Assembly (NCBI GenBank): GCA_005882115.1
Contig: VBEG01000026.1
Span: 1 to 60,902, forward strand
DNA length: 60,902 nucleotides
Source of the DNA: Chloroflexota bacterium
GTDB taxonomy: Bacteria > Chloroflexota > Dormibacteria > Dormibacterales > Dormibacteraceae
Reading direction: 5' to 3'
The notes under the pieces were generated by a model. It made no database searches and was not told where the DNA came from. It saw only the letters and a program-made list of their open reading frames with translations. Of the stretch, positions 49,942 to 57,444 are shown piece after piece (within the stretch, counting starts at the first letter, position 1; each line of letters begins with the position of its first letter). The translations under genes were made by a program, and so were the position numbers.

Positions 49942-51003
49942 ATGCACGCGGACGACAACCCGCTGCTATTTCGTACGCCGCCCACGATCCTCGACGTTGC
50001 CTTGGAAGCCGGCGTCTCGAAGTCGACGGTCTCGAACGTAGTTCGCGACGCGACAGGTGTGTCGGAAGCGACTCGTCGCCGGGTTCGCGCCGCGATCGAA
50101 CGCCTTGGCTACCGGCCGAATGTAATCGCGAGACAGCTGGTCAAGCGGCGCACTGAAATCCTGGGAGTCGTGGTCGGCGATCTTTTCAATCCCTTCTTTG
50201 CCGAGATGGCCAAGATGATCGAAAGACACGCCGCGGCGCGCGGCTACACCGCAATGTTCTGCAACACGGAAGGCGACAGCCAGCGTGAGATCGAAGGTGT
50301 CGAGTCGCTGCTTGAGCACCGGGTCGCGGGCATCGTCTTTCTCGCCTTCTCCGGCGAATCGCGCGCCATGCGCGAAGCTGTCGAGCAACGGGTTCCAGTC
50401 ATCTTTGTAGCGTGCTCGGGCGACGCGGGTGATGTGGTCTCGGTCGACGACGTGCAGGGTGGCACGCTTGCCACCGAGCACCTGATCGCCGCCGGCCACA
50501 AGCGCATCGCTTATCTGTCGGTGCCTGAGCTCGAAGAGCGATCCGACCTGATGCGGCTCCAGGGATACGAAGACGCCCTGAGGGCGGGGGGGTTGGGACC
50601 TCCGCTTCGCATAAGCTGGTCGCCGCCGGCCGATCAGGCGGTCGTCGACGGTGAGGCGCGCAAGCTGGTGGATGTGCTAACCGGTCCGGAACGGGTCACC
50701 GGCGTCTTCGCCTCGAACGACTTTGCCGGGATCTATCTGCAGGAGTTCGCCGACCGCTACCACCTGCGTGTTCCAGCCGATCTTTCGATCGTCGGCTTTG
50801 ACGACATCGCAATGTCCGGGCTGGCCCGAATCGCGCTGACGACTGTCGCCCAGCCACGCGAGCAGCTCGCTCGGCTCGGGATCGAGACCCTCGTCGCCCG
50901 GATCGAAGGCAAGCTGACGGGACCTCCGCAAACCAGGCTGATCGGAGTCGAGCTGGTGAAGCGAAGGTCGACCGCACGGCTGATCGAGCCGGCCCGCCCT
51001 TGA
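49942..51003 (+). CDS. LacI-family transcriptional regulator
   Basis: 353 aa from ATG 49942 (a TTG at 49933 is possible). Headpiece PTILDVALEAGVSKSTVSNVVRDATGVSEATRRRVRAAIERLGYRPN with the YRPN hinge start, then a periplasmic-binding-protein-like effector domain (VVVGDLFNPFFAEMAKMIE, VIFVACSGDAGDVVSVDD, FASNDFAGIYLQEFADRY, LSIVGFDDIAMSGL). Represses until a sugar or sugar acid binds. A LacI-type operator lies at 51085-51098, ahead of the importer operon. The truncated dehydrogenase precedes it. Confidence 0.92.
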   Translation: MHADDNPLLFRTPPTILDVALEAGVSKSTVSNVVRDATGVSEATRRRVRAAIERLGYRPNVIARQLVKRRTEILGVVVGDLFNPFFAEMAKMIERHAAARGYTAMFCNTEGDSQREIEGVESLLEHRVAGIVFLAFSGESRAMREAVEQRVPVIFVACSGDAGDVVSVDDVQGGTLATEHLIAAGHKRIAYLSVPELEERSDLMRLQGYEDALRAGGLGPPLRISWSPPADQAVVDGEARKLVDVLTGPERVTGVFASNDFAGIYLQEFADRYHLRVPADLSIVGFDDIAMSGLARIALTTVAQPREQLARLGIETLVARIEGKLTGPPQTRLIGVELVKRRSTARLIEPARP

Positions 51004-51045
51004 ACTACGAGCAGGCCACGGCCTAGGCTGGACCGCCGACCGAAC

Positions 51046-51098
51046 TTGACAGCGGCCCATGGGCGTGGCAAGGTCGCAGCGGAATTGGAACGTTGCAA
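51046..51098 (+). promoter_or_regulatory. Promoter-like element and LacI-type operator of the importer operon
   Basis: TTGACA at 51046-51051, a 17-base spacer and a weak CAAGGT -10 (51069-51074). Downstream is TTGGAACGTTGCAA (51085-51098), matching the LacI-family form TTGnAACGTTnCAA with the AACGTT centre. It lies 73 bases before the ATPase start, so bound repressor would block transcription. The -10 is poor; the operator is the stronger call. Confidence 0.55.
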
Positions 51099-51170
51099 AA
51101 GACGGATGAGCCTCCCCTGGTGAGGGGGCAGCCCGAGCCGACGACAGGCACCCTCCCCGCCTGCTGACGC

Positions 51171-52277
51171 ATGGAACTCCGCTACGAACTGGTTTGCAAG
51201 CGTTTCGGGGCCGCTGATGCGCTGATCGATCTCGACCTGCACGCGCCCGACGGCTGTTTCCTGGTCATGCTGGGGCCGTCCGGTTGCGGCAAGACAACCG
51301 CGCTGCGCCTCCTCGCGGGTCTCGATGATCCGACGAGCGGGCGGATGTTTATCGGTCCTCGAGACGTCACTCCGCTGCAGCCTCGCGAGCGCGATATCGC
51401 GATGGTGTTCCAGAGTTACGCGCTCTACCCGCACAAGACTGTCGCGGAAAACATTGAATATCCCTTGCGCATCCGCCGCCTCACGCAAACCGACCGGCAG
51501 GAACGCGTTGCGCAGGTCGCCAAGATGCTCAACATCGACGCGTATCTCGAGCGCTACCCCCGGCAGCTGTCGGGAGGCCAGCGGCAGCGCGTCGCGCTCG
51601 CAAGGGCGATTGTGCGCCAGCCGCAGGCCTTCTTGATGGATGAACCGCTTTCCAATCTTGACGCCCAGCTGCGGTTTCAGATGCGGGCCGAGCTGAAACG
51701 CCTGCAGAAGTCTTTGGCCGTGACAACTGTCTACGTGACGCACGATCAGCTCGAGGCCATGACGATGGCCGACCTCATCGCGGTGTTGTCGAACGGGCGG
51801 CTCCAGCAGCTCGCGACGCCGGCCGAGATCTACGCCCGGCCCGCCAACCTCTTCGTGGCTAGCTTCTGCGGCTCCCCGCCGATGAATCTGCTCCACGGGA
51901 CGGTAACCAATGGTCATTTTCAGCGGGCTGAGGGCACATTCCCAATCGACAACGGGCCTGCGAGCGAGCTCGTGCTCGGGTTCCGGCCAGAACATGCGCA
52001 GATCACCATGCGTGGCGCTCCGGATTCCTTCGCCGGCGAGATCTATGTCGTCGAGCCCCTGGGCAGTGAGACGCTGGTCTCGGTGAAGGTCGGCGCTGAT
52101 CGTGTGAACGTTCGTGTCTGGTCGGACTTTCAGGGCCAGATCGGCGACCACTGTGGCGTTCGGCCCGACGCCAGCCGCACGGTGCTCTTCGAAAAGGACA
52201 GCGGTCAGCTCATAAAGGGCAGCACGAGCGGCTCTTCGAAACAGCCAGGGACAGGCGGCGTTCGTGAATCAGCTTGA
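51171..52277 (+). CDS. Carbohydrate ABC transporter ATP-binding protein (MalK/UgpC/MsmX type)
   Basis: 368 aa. Walker A GPSGCGKTT (residues 35-43), Q-loop AMVFQSYALYPH, signature LSGGQRQRVALARAI, Walker B AFLMDEPLSNLDA, switch His in VTHDQLEAMTMAD. The C-terminal ~130 residues are an OB-fold TOBE domain (VLGFRPEHAQI) where regulatory contacts occur. Serves the binding protein and two permeases that follow. The gene order ATPase-first is less common than binding-protein-first. Confidence 0.93.
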   Translation: MELRYELVCKRFGAADALIDLDLHAPDGCFLVMLGPSGCGKTTALRLLAGLDDPTSGRMFIGPRDVTPLQPRERDIAMVFQSYALYPHKTVAENIEYPLRIRRLTQTDRQERVAQVAKMLNIDAYLERYPRQLSGGQRQRVALARAIVRQPQAFLMDEPLSNLDAQLRFQMRAELKRLQKSLAVTTVYVTHDQLEAMTMADLIAVLSNGRLQQLATPAEIYARPANLFVASFCGSPPMNLLHGTVTNGHFQRAEGTFPIDNGPASELVLGFRPEHAQITMRGAPDSFAGEIYVVEPLGSETLVSVKVGADRVNVRVWSDFQGQIGDHCGVRPDASRTVLFEKDSGQLIKGSTSGSSKQPGTGGVRESA

Positions 52278-52320
52278 CCGGCTCACTGGCCGGCGCTCAG
52301 CAAATTGCGAGGACAGATAC

Positions 52321-53706
52321 ATGGCGCACAAGGAAGAAGACGTGAAGTCCGAGTCCATCCTTTCCCGGCAGCTCAGCCGTCGATCAGTGCTCAAGGCGGG
52401 CTTGGCCGGAGCGGCCGGCCTCAGCGTGGCACCGTTTCTCGACGCGTGCTCGACCTTCTCTTCTTCTTCTTCGAGCGGAAGCACGAACAAGATCGTGATC
52501 GGCACGTTCCAGGACAACGCGATGGTCCCCTTCAGGGACGTCTTCGTCAAACGCTTTCAGTCTGAGACGGGCATCAAGGTCCAGTACAACGAGACCAACT
52601 ACGACGCCTGGTACCAGAACTCGAAGAACGATGGCTTGCACAAGACTGGCGCATACGACATTTATGTCATGGACGACAACTGGGTGCCTGAGTTCGCAGC
52701 CGGGAAGGTGATTCAGAGCCTCGACAAGCTTGGCTTCAAAGTGAATCCCGACATTCTTGCCAATGGCCTCAACCAGGGGTACTGGCCGCCCAAGACCGGG
52801 GCGAAGATGAAAGCTTTTGCCAACGCGCAGCCCGAGCTTTACGCGATCGTCATCATCGACGACGTCGAGATCCTCTATTACAACAAGCAGTATTTCGACG
52901 GAGCTCCTAAGACCTGGGACGACATCGCGCAGGCGGCACAGTCCAAGAGCAAGCCTCCGAGCCTCTATGGCTGGTCGGCCCGCGGCGTCAAGGGCAACCC
53001 CATAGTGCAGACCTACTTGCCTCTGCTGAATTCGTACGGCGGCAACTTCGTCAATCAGGATTGGTCGCCGGGCTTCGCCGGTCCGGAGGGGGTGGCCGCG
53101 CTGGAACGGCTGTTCAGCTTTATCCCGTACATGCCCTCCGGCAGCGCCGAATTCGACACCGACCAGGAAGTCCAGGTCCTGCTCCAGGGCCAGTGCATGG
53201 CGCTCACGGAATACACCGGTCTGACCCACCAGGTGGACGACCCCGCCGCCTCCAAGGTGTCCGGCCAGATCAACATGGCGGCGACTCCGAGCCAGGAAAA
53301 GAGCGGTCCTGCCATCGGTACCTTCATCTGCGGCATCGCATCTGGTGCACCGAATCCGCAGGGTGCCAAGAAGTTTCTGGAATGGTTCACCAGCAGCCCA
53401 GTTCAGATCGACTTTGCGAAGACGAACGGCTCGGCGGCGGTGACCGGTTCGGCGCTGACGGACAAAACGATCAGCTCTCAGTACCGCTGGCTGCCCGCCA
53501 TTGCCGACGCCGTCAACAACTCGGTGGCGAAGCCGCACACGCCTGATGAACCAAAATTTGAAGACATTCTCGGCACGAGGCTCAATGAGGCCCTTGTTCA
53601 GGCGCTGAGCAAGAAGAGCGGCTACAGATCGATTGCCAGCCAGAAGCTGACCCAGGCGGCCAACGAAATCACCGCCTATTTGAAGCAGCAGGGCGGCTAC
53701 TTCTAG
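52321..53706 (+). CDS. Extracellular carbohydrate-binding lipoprotein (ABC importer, family 1 SBP)
   Basis: 461 aa from ATG 52321 with GAGGACAG upstream; the frame reaches further into the ATPase gene. The N-terminus SRQLSRRSVLKAGLAGAAG has a twin-Arg motif (R20-R21) and a lipobox-like FLDAC with Cys43, so the protein is probably Tat-exported and lipid-anchored. Mature domain: KIVIGTFQDNAMVPFRDVFVKRFQSETGIKVQYNETN and a C-terminal Ala-rich lobe, as in MalE/UgpB-like proteins. Ligand unknown; a sugar acid or oligosaccharide would fit the module. Confidence 0.92.
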   Translation: MAHKEEDVKSESILSRQLSRRSVLKAGLAGAAGLSVAPFLDACSTFSSSSSSGSTNKIVIGTFQDNAMVPFRDVFVKRFQSETGIKVQYNETNYDAWYQNSKNDGLHKTGAYDIYVMDDNWVPEFAAGKVIQSLDKLGFKVNPDILANGLNQGYWPPKTGAKMKAFANAQPELYAIVIIDDVEILYYNKQYFDGAPKTWDDIAQAAQSKSKPPSLYGWSARGVKGNPIVQTYLPLLNSYGGNFVNQDWSPGFAGPEGVAALERLFSFIPYMPSGSAEFDTDQEVQVLLQGQCMALTEYTGLTHQVDDPAASKVSGQINMAATPSQEKSGPAIGTFICGIASGAPNPQGAKKFLEWFTSSPVQIDFAKTNGSAAVTGSALTDKTISSQYRWLPAIADAVNNSVAKPHTPDEPKFEDILGTRLNEALVQALSKKSGYRSIASQKLTQAANEITAYLKQQGGYF

Positions 53707-53738
53707 TCGCGGACCCTGAGAAGCAGCCGGTAGCCTTC

Positions 53739-54647
53739 ATGGTCACAGCGGGCGCCGCTCGACCGCGGCCGCGGAGGCGGCGGGCGGCGTTCATCGCCGG
53801 CCCCCATGTCCTGTTGGTCCCGGCCGCCATTGCGCTGGCCGCGGTCAGCGTGTATCCGCTGGCCTACGGAATCGTTGCCAGCTTGCGCCAGTACCGCTAT
53901 GGGCTGGACATGGGGTTTGCGGGCGCCGACAACTACCTGAACGTCCTCCAGGACGCGACTTTCCTCACCGCCCTGGGGACCACCGCGAAGTACGTCGTTC
54001 TCTGCGTCCTCATCGAGACTCTGCTCGGACTGGGACTCGCCCTGCTGGTGAATCGGCAACTTGTCGGCACGGGCCTTTGGCGCATCGGAATCATCTTGCC
54101 GATGACGGTCGCTCCTGTTGTGGTCGGGGTGATGTGGCGGCTGATCTACGCCTCGGACATCGGCATCGCCGACCCGGTGCTTGGACTGCTGGGCGTGCAT
54201 GGAGTGCACGTGCTTGGCGGCGAGTCGAGCGCGTTCCTTGGAGTCGTTCTGCTCGATGTCTGGGAGTGGACCCCCCTCATGTTCTTGATTTTGCTGGCGG
54301 GCCTGCAGACCATTCCGCAGGAGCCGCTGGAGGCGGCGGTGATGGATGGTGCGAGCGCATTGCGCGTCTTCTTCGACCATGTGCTGCCGATGCTGAGGCC
54401 GGTGCTCTTTGTCGCCATCGTGCTGCGCACGATTGACGCCCTCGGCACCTTCGACCAGGTCTACGTGCTGACCCGTGGAGGACCGGGCGTTTCGACCCAG
54501 CTATTCAGCATCTATGCCTACAACACAGCTTTCTTGTTCACGCAGGAAGGGCGGGCGATGGCTATGGTGGTTCTGCTGCTGGCCGCTGTCCTGGTCCTGG
54601 CTGGAATCGCCATCCGCCTGGTCCGGCTGGGACCGGGAACGAGATGA
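53739..54647 (+). CDS. Carbohydrate ABC transporter permease (MalF/UgpA type)
   Basis: 302 aa from ATG 53739. After a basic N-terminus (RPRPRRRRA) come six hydrophobic helices with SVYPLAYGIVASLRQYRYG in the first loop, and the EAA coupling motif EAAVMDGASALRVFFDHVLPMLRPVL (~residues 198-224). Pairs with the MalG-type permease whose ATG overlaps the stop by 4 bases. Confidence 0.92.
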   Translation: MVTAGAARPRPRRRRAAFIAGPHVLLVPAAIALAAVSVYPLAYGIVASLRQYRYGLDMGFAGADNYLNVLQDATFLTALGTTAKYVVLCVLIETLLGLGLALLVNRQLVGTGLWRIGIILPMTVAPVVVGVMWRLIYASDIGIADPVLGLLGVHGVHVLGGESSAFLGVVLLDVWEWTPLMFLILLAGLQTIPQEPLEAAVMDGASALRVFFDHVLPMLRPVLFVAIVLRTIDALGTFDQVYVLTRGGPGVSTQLFSIYAYNTAFLFTQEGRAMAMVVLLLAAVLVLAGIAIRLVRLGPGTR

Positions 54648-55471
54648 AGCGCCGGTCGCGCCGGGCGTTGATCTACCTCGCCCTCGTCGCCGCTCAGGTC
54701 TTCGCGCTGTTCCCGTTCTGGTGGATGATCACCACGTCGCTCAAGCACCAGGTTGAGATCTTCGGGGGTCTGGAATTCCTGCCACAGGCTCCGACACTCG
54801 ACAACTTTGCCGCCCTCTTCGACAGGTACAACTTCGGGCCGTTCCTCGCCAACAGCCTCCTCGTGGTCGCCTTTTCAGTGGCGGGCAGCCTGCTGCTCGG
54901 CACCCCCGCCGCGTACGCGCTTACCAAACTTCCCACCGAGAGTTGGCTGCAAAGGCAGGCCCTCATCGTGGTTCTCCTGGTCCGCATGCTGCCGGCGATC
55001 CTGCTCGTGATTCCGTTCTACCTCGTGTTGGCCAACTATGGGCTCCTGAACACCCGGCTTGGCCTGATCCTCGTTTATACGGGGCTCAACACCGGGTTCG
55101 TGATCTGGTTGATGCAGAGCTTCCTGGCTGAGATTCCGCGCGACATCGAGGAGGCCGCGCTGGTCGATGGCGATTCGCGCCTCAGCGCGCTGCGGCGAAT
55201 TGTGCTGCCCCTGGCAGCACCAGGCTTGGCCGCGACGGCAATCTTCAGCGTCATAAACATCTACAACGACTTCTTGATCGCCCTCACCATGACGTCAACG
55301 CCGGATGCGCAGACCATCCCGGTCGGCGTGTCGACCCTGATCGGAAAGATCCAGATCCAGTGGGGGCCTATGGCGGCGGCAGGCGTCGTCGGCGCCTTGC
55401 CGATCATCGTCTTTGCATTGATCGTCCAGCGCCATTTCGTACGCGGGCTAACTTTGGGAGCTGTGAAATGA
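54644..55471 (+). CDS. Carbohydrate ABC transporter permease (MalG/UgpE type)
   Basis: 275 aa from ATG 54644. Six helices; FPFWWMITTSLKHQVEIFG near the N-terminus and the EAA motif EEAALVDGDSRLSALRRIVLPLAAPGL (~residues 167-193) are typical of MalG-type permeases. It ends QRHFVRGLTLGAVK, the family C-terminus (GLtaGavK). Last gene of the importer operon; the 16-bp direct repeat follows 94 bases downstream. Confidence 0.92.
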   Translation: MKRRSRRALIYLALVAAQVFALFPFWWMITTSLKHQVEIFGGLEFLPQAPTLDNFAALFDRYNFGPFLANSLLVVAFSVAGSLLLGTPAAYALTKLPTESWLQRQALIVVLLVRMLPAILLVIPFYLVLANYGLLNTRLGLILVYTGLNTGFVIWLMQSFLAEIPRDIEEAALVDGDSRLSALRRIVLPLAAPGLAATAIFSVINIYNDFLIALTMTSTPDAQTIPVGVSTLIGKIQIQWGPMAAAGVVGALPIIVFALIVQRHFVRGLTLGAVK

Positions 55472-55564
55472 CAGGCCACGGCGTCTCGTGTCAGCGGCTC
55501 CTCGTGTGCCAATCTCGGTGATGTGGTGCTGGCTGCCCGGCGTAGATTGAACTGGCTGGACGGT

Positions 55565-55580
55565 CCCGGAGCCAATTTTG
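55565..55580 (+). repeat. 16-bp direct repeat, right border of the sugar-acid module
   Basis: CCCGGAGCCAATTTTG, identical to 45260-45275 and in the same orientation; the base before it (T) extends the match to the tRNA-Asn-like acceptor end TCCCGGAGCCA. No integrase gene lies between the two repeats. Confidence 0.6.
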
Positions 55581-55662
55581 GTGGTGCGACGTGGGAATGA
55601 TCACCCTATCGAGGGCAGCGGGTCGAGCCGGAGTCCACGCGTGAGACCCTCGCCGGAATGAG

Positions 55663-56034
55663 TTAACGCGGAACCGAATAGGAGACTATCCGTTCGAGCT
55701 TGATCTTGCCTTCGTCGTCCAGCAGCCAGGTCTGAGCTGAGGGAAATACCTTCGATCCGATCGCGCCCCCTGCAGTGCTGACCTCATACATGATCAATGC
55801 GTTTCGCTCGTCGCCCATGGCGGCGATCACTCGCAGGCTGCCAGGTACTACCTGCTTTGCGAATTGAGCGAGGCCTCGGGGCGCGTCCATGTATTCGCCG
55901 ATTCCCACCAGATTCGCGGCCGGGCTGAAGAACTGCACGTCCTTGGCCAAGTTCCCTCGGGCTTTGTCGAAGTCGTGATTGGTCCATGCCTCGAGGTGAC
56001 TTCGGGCCAGCGCGACTGCTCGTGATTCCGACAT
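55663..56034 (-). CDS. SnoaL-like / NTF2-family protein
   Basis: 123 aa from ATG 56034, preceded by GGAGGGGGCG; the frame extends upstream to 56124 without support. Cone-shaped alpha+beta fold suggested by ALARSHLEAWTNHDFDKARGNLAKDVQFFSPAANLVGIGEY then a series of beta strands to QTWLLDDEGKIKLERIVSYS. Members include polyketide cyclases, isomerases and many of unknown role. It stands alone between the sugar-acid module and a repeat-rich spacer. Confidence 0.8.
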   Translation of the reverse strand: MSESRAVALARSHLEAWTNHDFDKARGNLAKDVQFFSPAANLVGIGEYMDAPRGLAQFAKQVVPGSLRVIAAMGDERNALIMYEVSTAGGAIGSKVFPSAQTWLLDDEGKIKLERIVSYSVPR

Positions 56035-56280
56035 CGCCCCCTCCTTCCCGGCCTCGTGGTGGCCGGTCGCCCTTTGCTTGCCCTTGACCAGCATACGAAA
56101 GCAGAAGTCCGCCTCAGCCCGCATGCTGCTTGCGGCGCAACATCAGCCACGCATCGGCGAATCCCAGTTCAGCGGCCGGTCGAATACGCGGGAGGTCTTC
56201 GCCTTGCGGGAGTTTGGTTCTCCGATCGGGATGGAACCCTCGGCAGAGCCGTGGTAGGAGACCATCGCTGGCCGAGCCCG
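56035..56280. other. Non-coding stretch
   Basis: Upstream region of the SnoaL-like gene on the minus strand. No supported gene. Together with the repeat copy and hairpin that follow, 56035-56640 is a 600-base spacer. Confidence 0.4.
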
Positions 56281-56376
56281 CCCGCAGGCAGAACATCGGA
56301 AACGGTCTAGCGTCTCGACTACATGTGGAGCTGGCGCTAGCAGCCGAGTTCGAAGAGCGTCCACCCAGGGGAGCCA
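56281..56376 (+). repeat. Dispersed repeat family 2, copy 3
   Basis: About 96 bp: GGCAGAACATCGGAAACGGTC, a diverged hairpin (GGTCTAG / CTCGACT), CATGTGGAGCTGGCGC, GAGTTCGAAGAGCGTCCACC and the end AGGGGAGCCA. It is less similar to the copies at 39498 and 39963 than those are to each other, but block order and length agree. Confidence 0.6.
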
Positions 56377-56529
56377 AAACTTGAACTCGAAACGTCATCC
56401 GTTGTCGAGTGGCGGTTGACAGCCTTACAACAACGTACGGCAACGCGTTGTCACGCCCGACCTCCTTATATGCTTCGCCCGCTCAGATTTGAACTCGAGC
56501 CGTCAGGCGATTTGCTGTAGCAGCTGTCT

Positions 56530-56552
56530 CCTTGCGGTGCAAAACCGCAAGG
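56530..56552. repeat. Perfect 9-bp hairpin in tRNA-like debris
   Basis: CCTTGCGGT-GCAAA-ACCGCAAGG. On the minus strand it precedes GAGTTCAAATCTGAG (56497-56483), a T-arm-like stretch, so the area may be a decayed tRNA; it could also serve as a terminator for the convergent chlorite-dismutase-family gene. Neither reading is secure. Confidence 0.4.
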
Positions 56553-56640
56553 TCGTTCAGTCCGGATGGAGGTTCGCTCGCCGCTGGCTACCGGTTACAA
56601 AAGCCGATCCGACGCAAGTCTCCGCCTCGCTCAATCGGGC

Positions 56641-57198
56641 TTAGCTTGCGCGCGTCAATCGGATGTCGACTTCTCGTTCAACGTAGGTCCACTCCTCAGT
56701 CGAGCGCAATATGCCGACTAGCTCGTCAAATGCTGCCATGTCACGCGGAGCGAACTCAAACCACGTGAGGAAATCGAAGGGCTCGAGAAGATCGCGTCCA
56801 TGATGGAGGCGCCGCGCGATCTGTGGCAGGTACGTAAGGGAGCGAGCGATGTGGTGCGAGCGCTCCTCAAAGATTGCGCGGCGCTCGTCCTGGGGCAGTT
56901 CCCACCAGACCGACTTCTTGCGGATTGGGATCAACGCGGCAGCGGTCGCTGACGGTCGGCCCAAAGGCGCGCGGTGCGCTGCCAGCGCTGTTCGCTCCTC
57001 GGCAGCGACATAGCGGTCGTGGCTTGTCACTCCTCGCAACACCCACGTCGTGTGCGATGCCACATGGACCCCGTCGGATCCCTCCAAAATCGCGACTCTC
57101 TGAACCGGCTGAAGACCTGCACCAATCACGGTAAGCATGCGATCCACCGACCATTGGCCGCGGTCGCCTCCCAAGAAACTCACTAGCATCGGTTCCAT
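56641..57198 (-). CDS. Chlorite-dismutase-family heme protein
   Basis: 185 aa. The family core is unmistakable: LVSFLGGDRGQWSVDRMLTVIGAGLQPVQRV, WVLRGVTSHDRYVAAEE, LGRPSATAAALIPIRKKSVWWELPQDERRAIFEERSHHIARSLTYLPQIARRLHHGRDLLEPFDFLTWFEFAPRD in its usual segments, and EEWTYVEREVDIRLTR. The proximal heme His is expected in the RRLHHGRD segment. Relatives decompose chlorite or peroxide, or act as coproheme decarboxylases; this short form belongs to neither well-characterised clade with certainty. No heme-biosynthesis gene is adjacent. Confidence 0.85.
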   Translation of the reverse strand: MEPMLVSFLGGDRGQWSVDRMLTVIGAGLQPVQRVAILEGSDGVHVASHTTWVLRGVTSHDRYVAAEERTALAAHRAPLGRPSATAAALIPIRKKSVWWELPQDERRAIFEERSHHIARSLTYLPQIARRLHHGRDLLEPFDFLTWFEFAPRDMAAFDELVGILRSTEEWTYVEREVDIRLTRAS

Positions 57199-57444
57199 TG
57201 CTTGGTCGAACCCGGTACCGATGGACTGTGTTCCTCGATATATATCGCCCGGGGTGCTGCCGGCGCTGAGCTCCTCCCCAATCCTTCCAGTGCTGACGAA
57301 CTAGGGGTCGGCGAAACCAAATGAACTGTCCGAAACCAGCCCCAGTCGACCTAGGTGAAGATGCCGAGTTGCGTCTATGCGCCGGCGGTGGCAGAATCGG
57401 GCTCCACATGTAGTTGGTGCTGAGGCAAGAGGAGGGTGCTTGAC

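Noticed and set aside
51046-51074. A confident sigma-70 promoter before the sugar importer
   Set aside because: The -35 is perfect, but CAAGGT is a poor -10, so only the operator is stressed.
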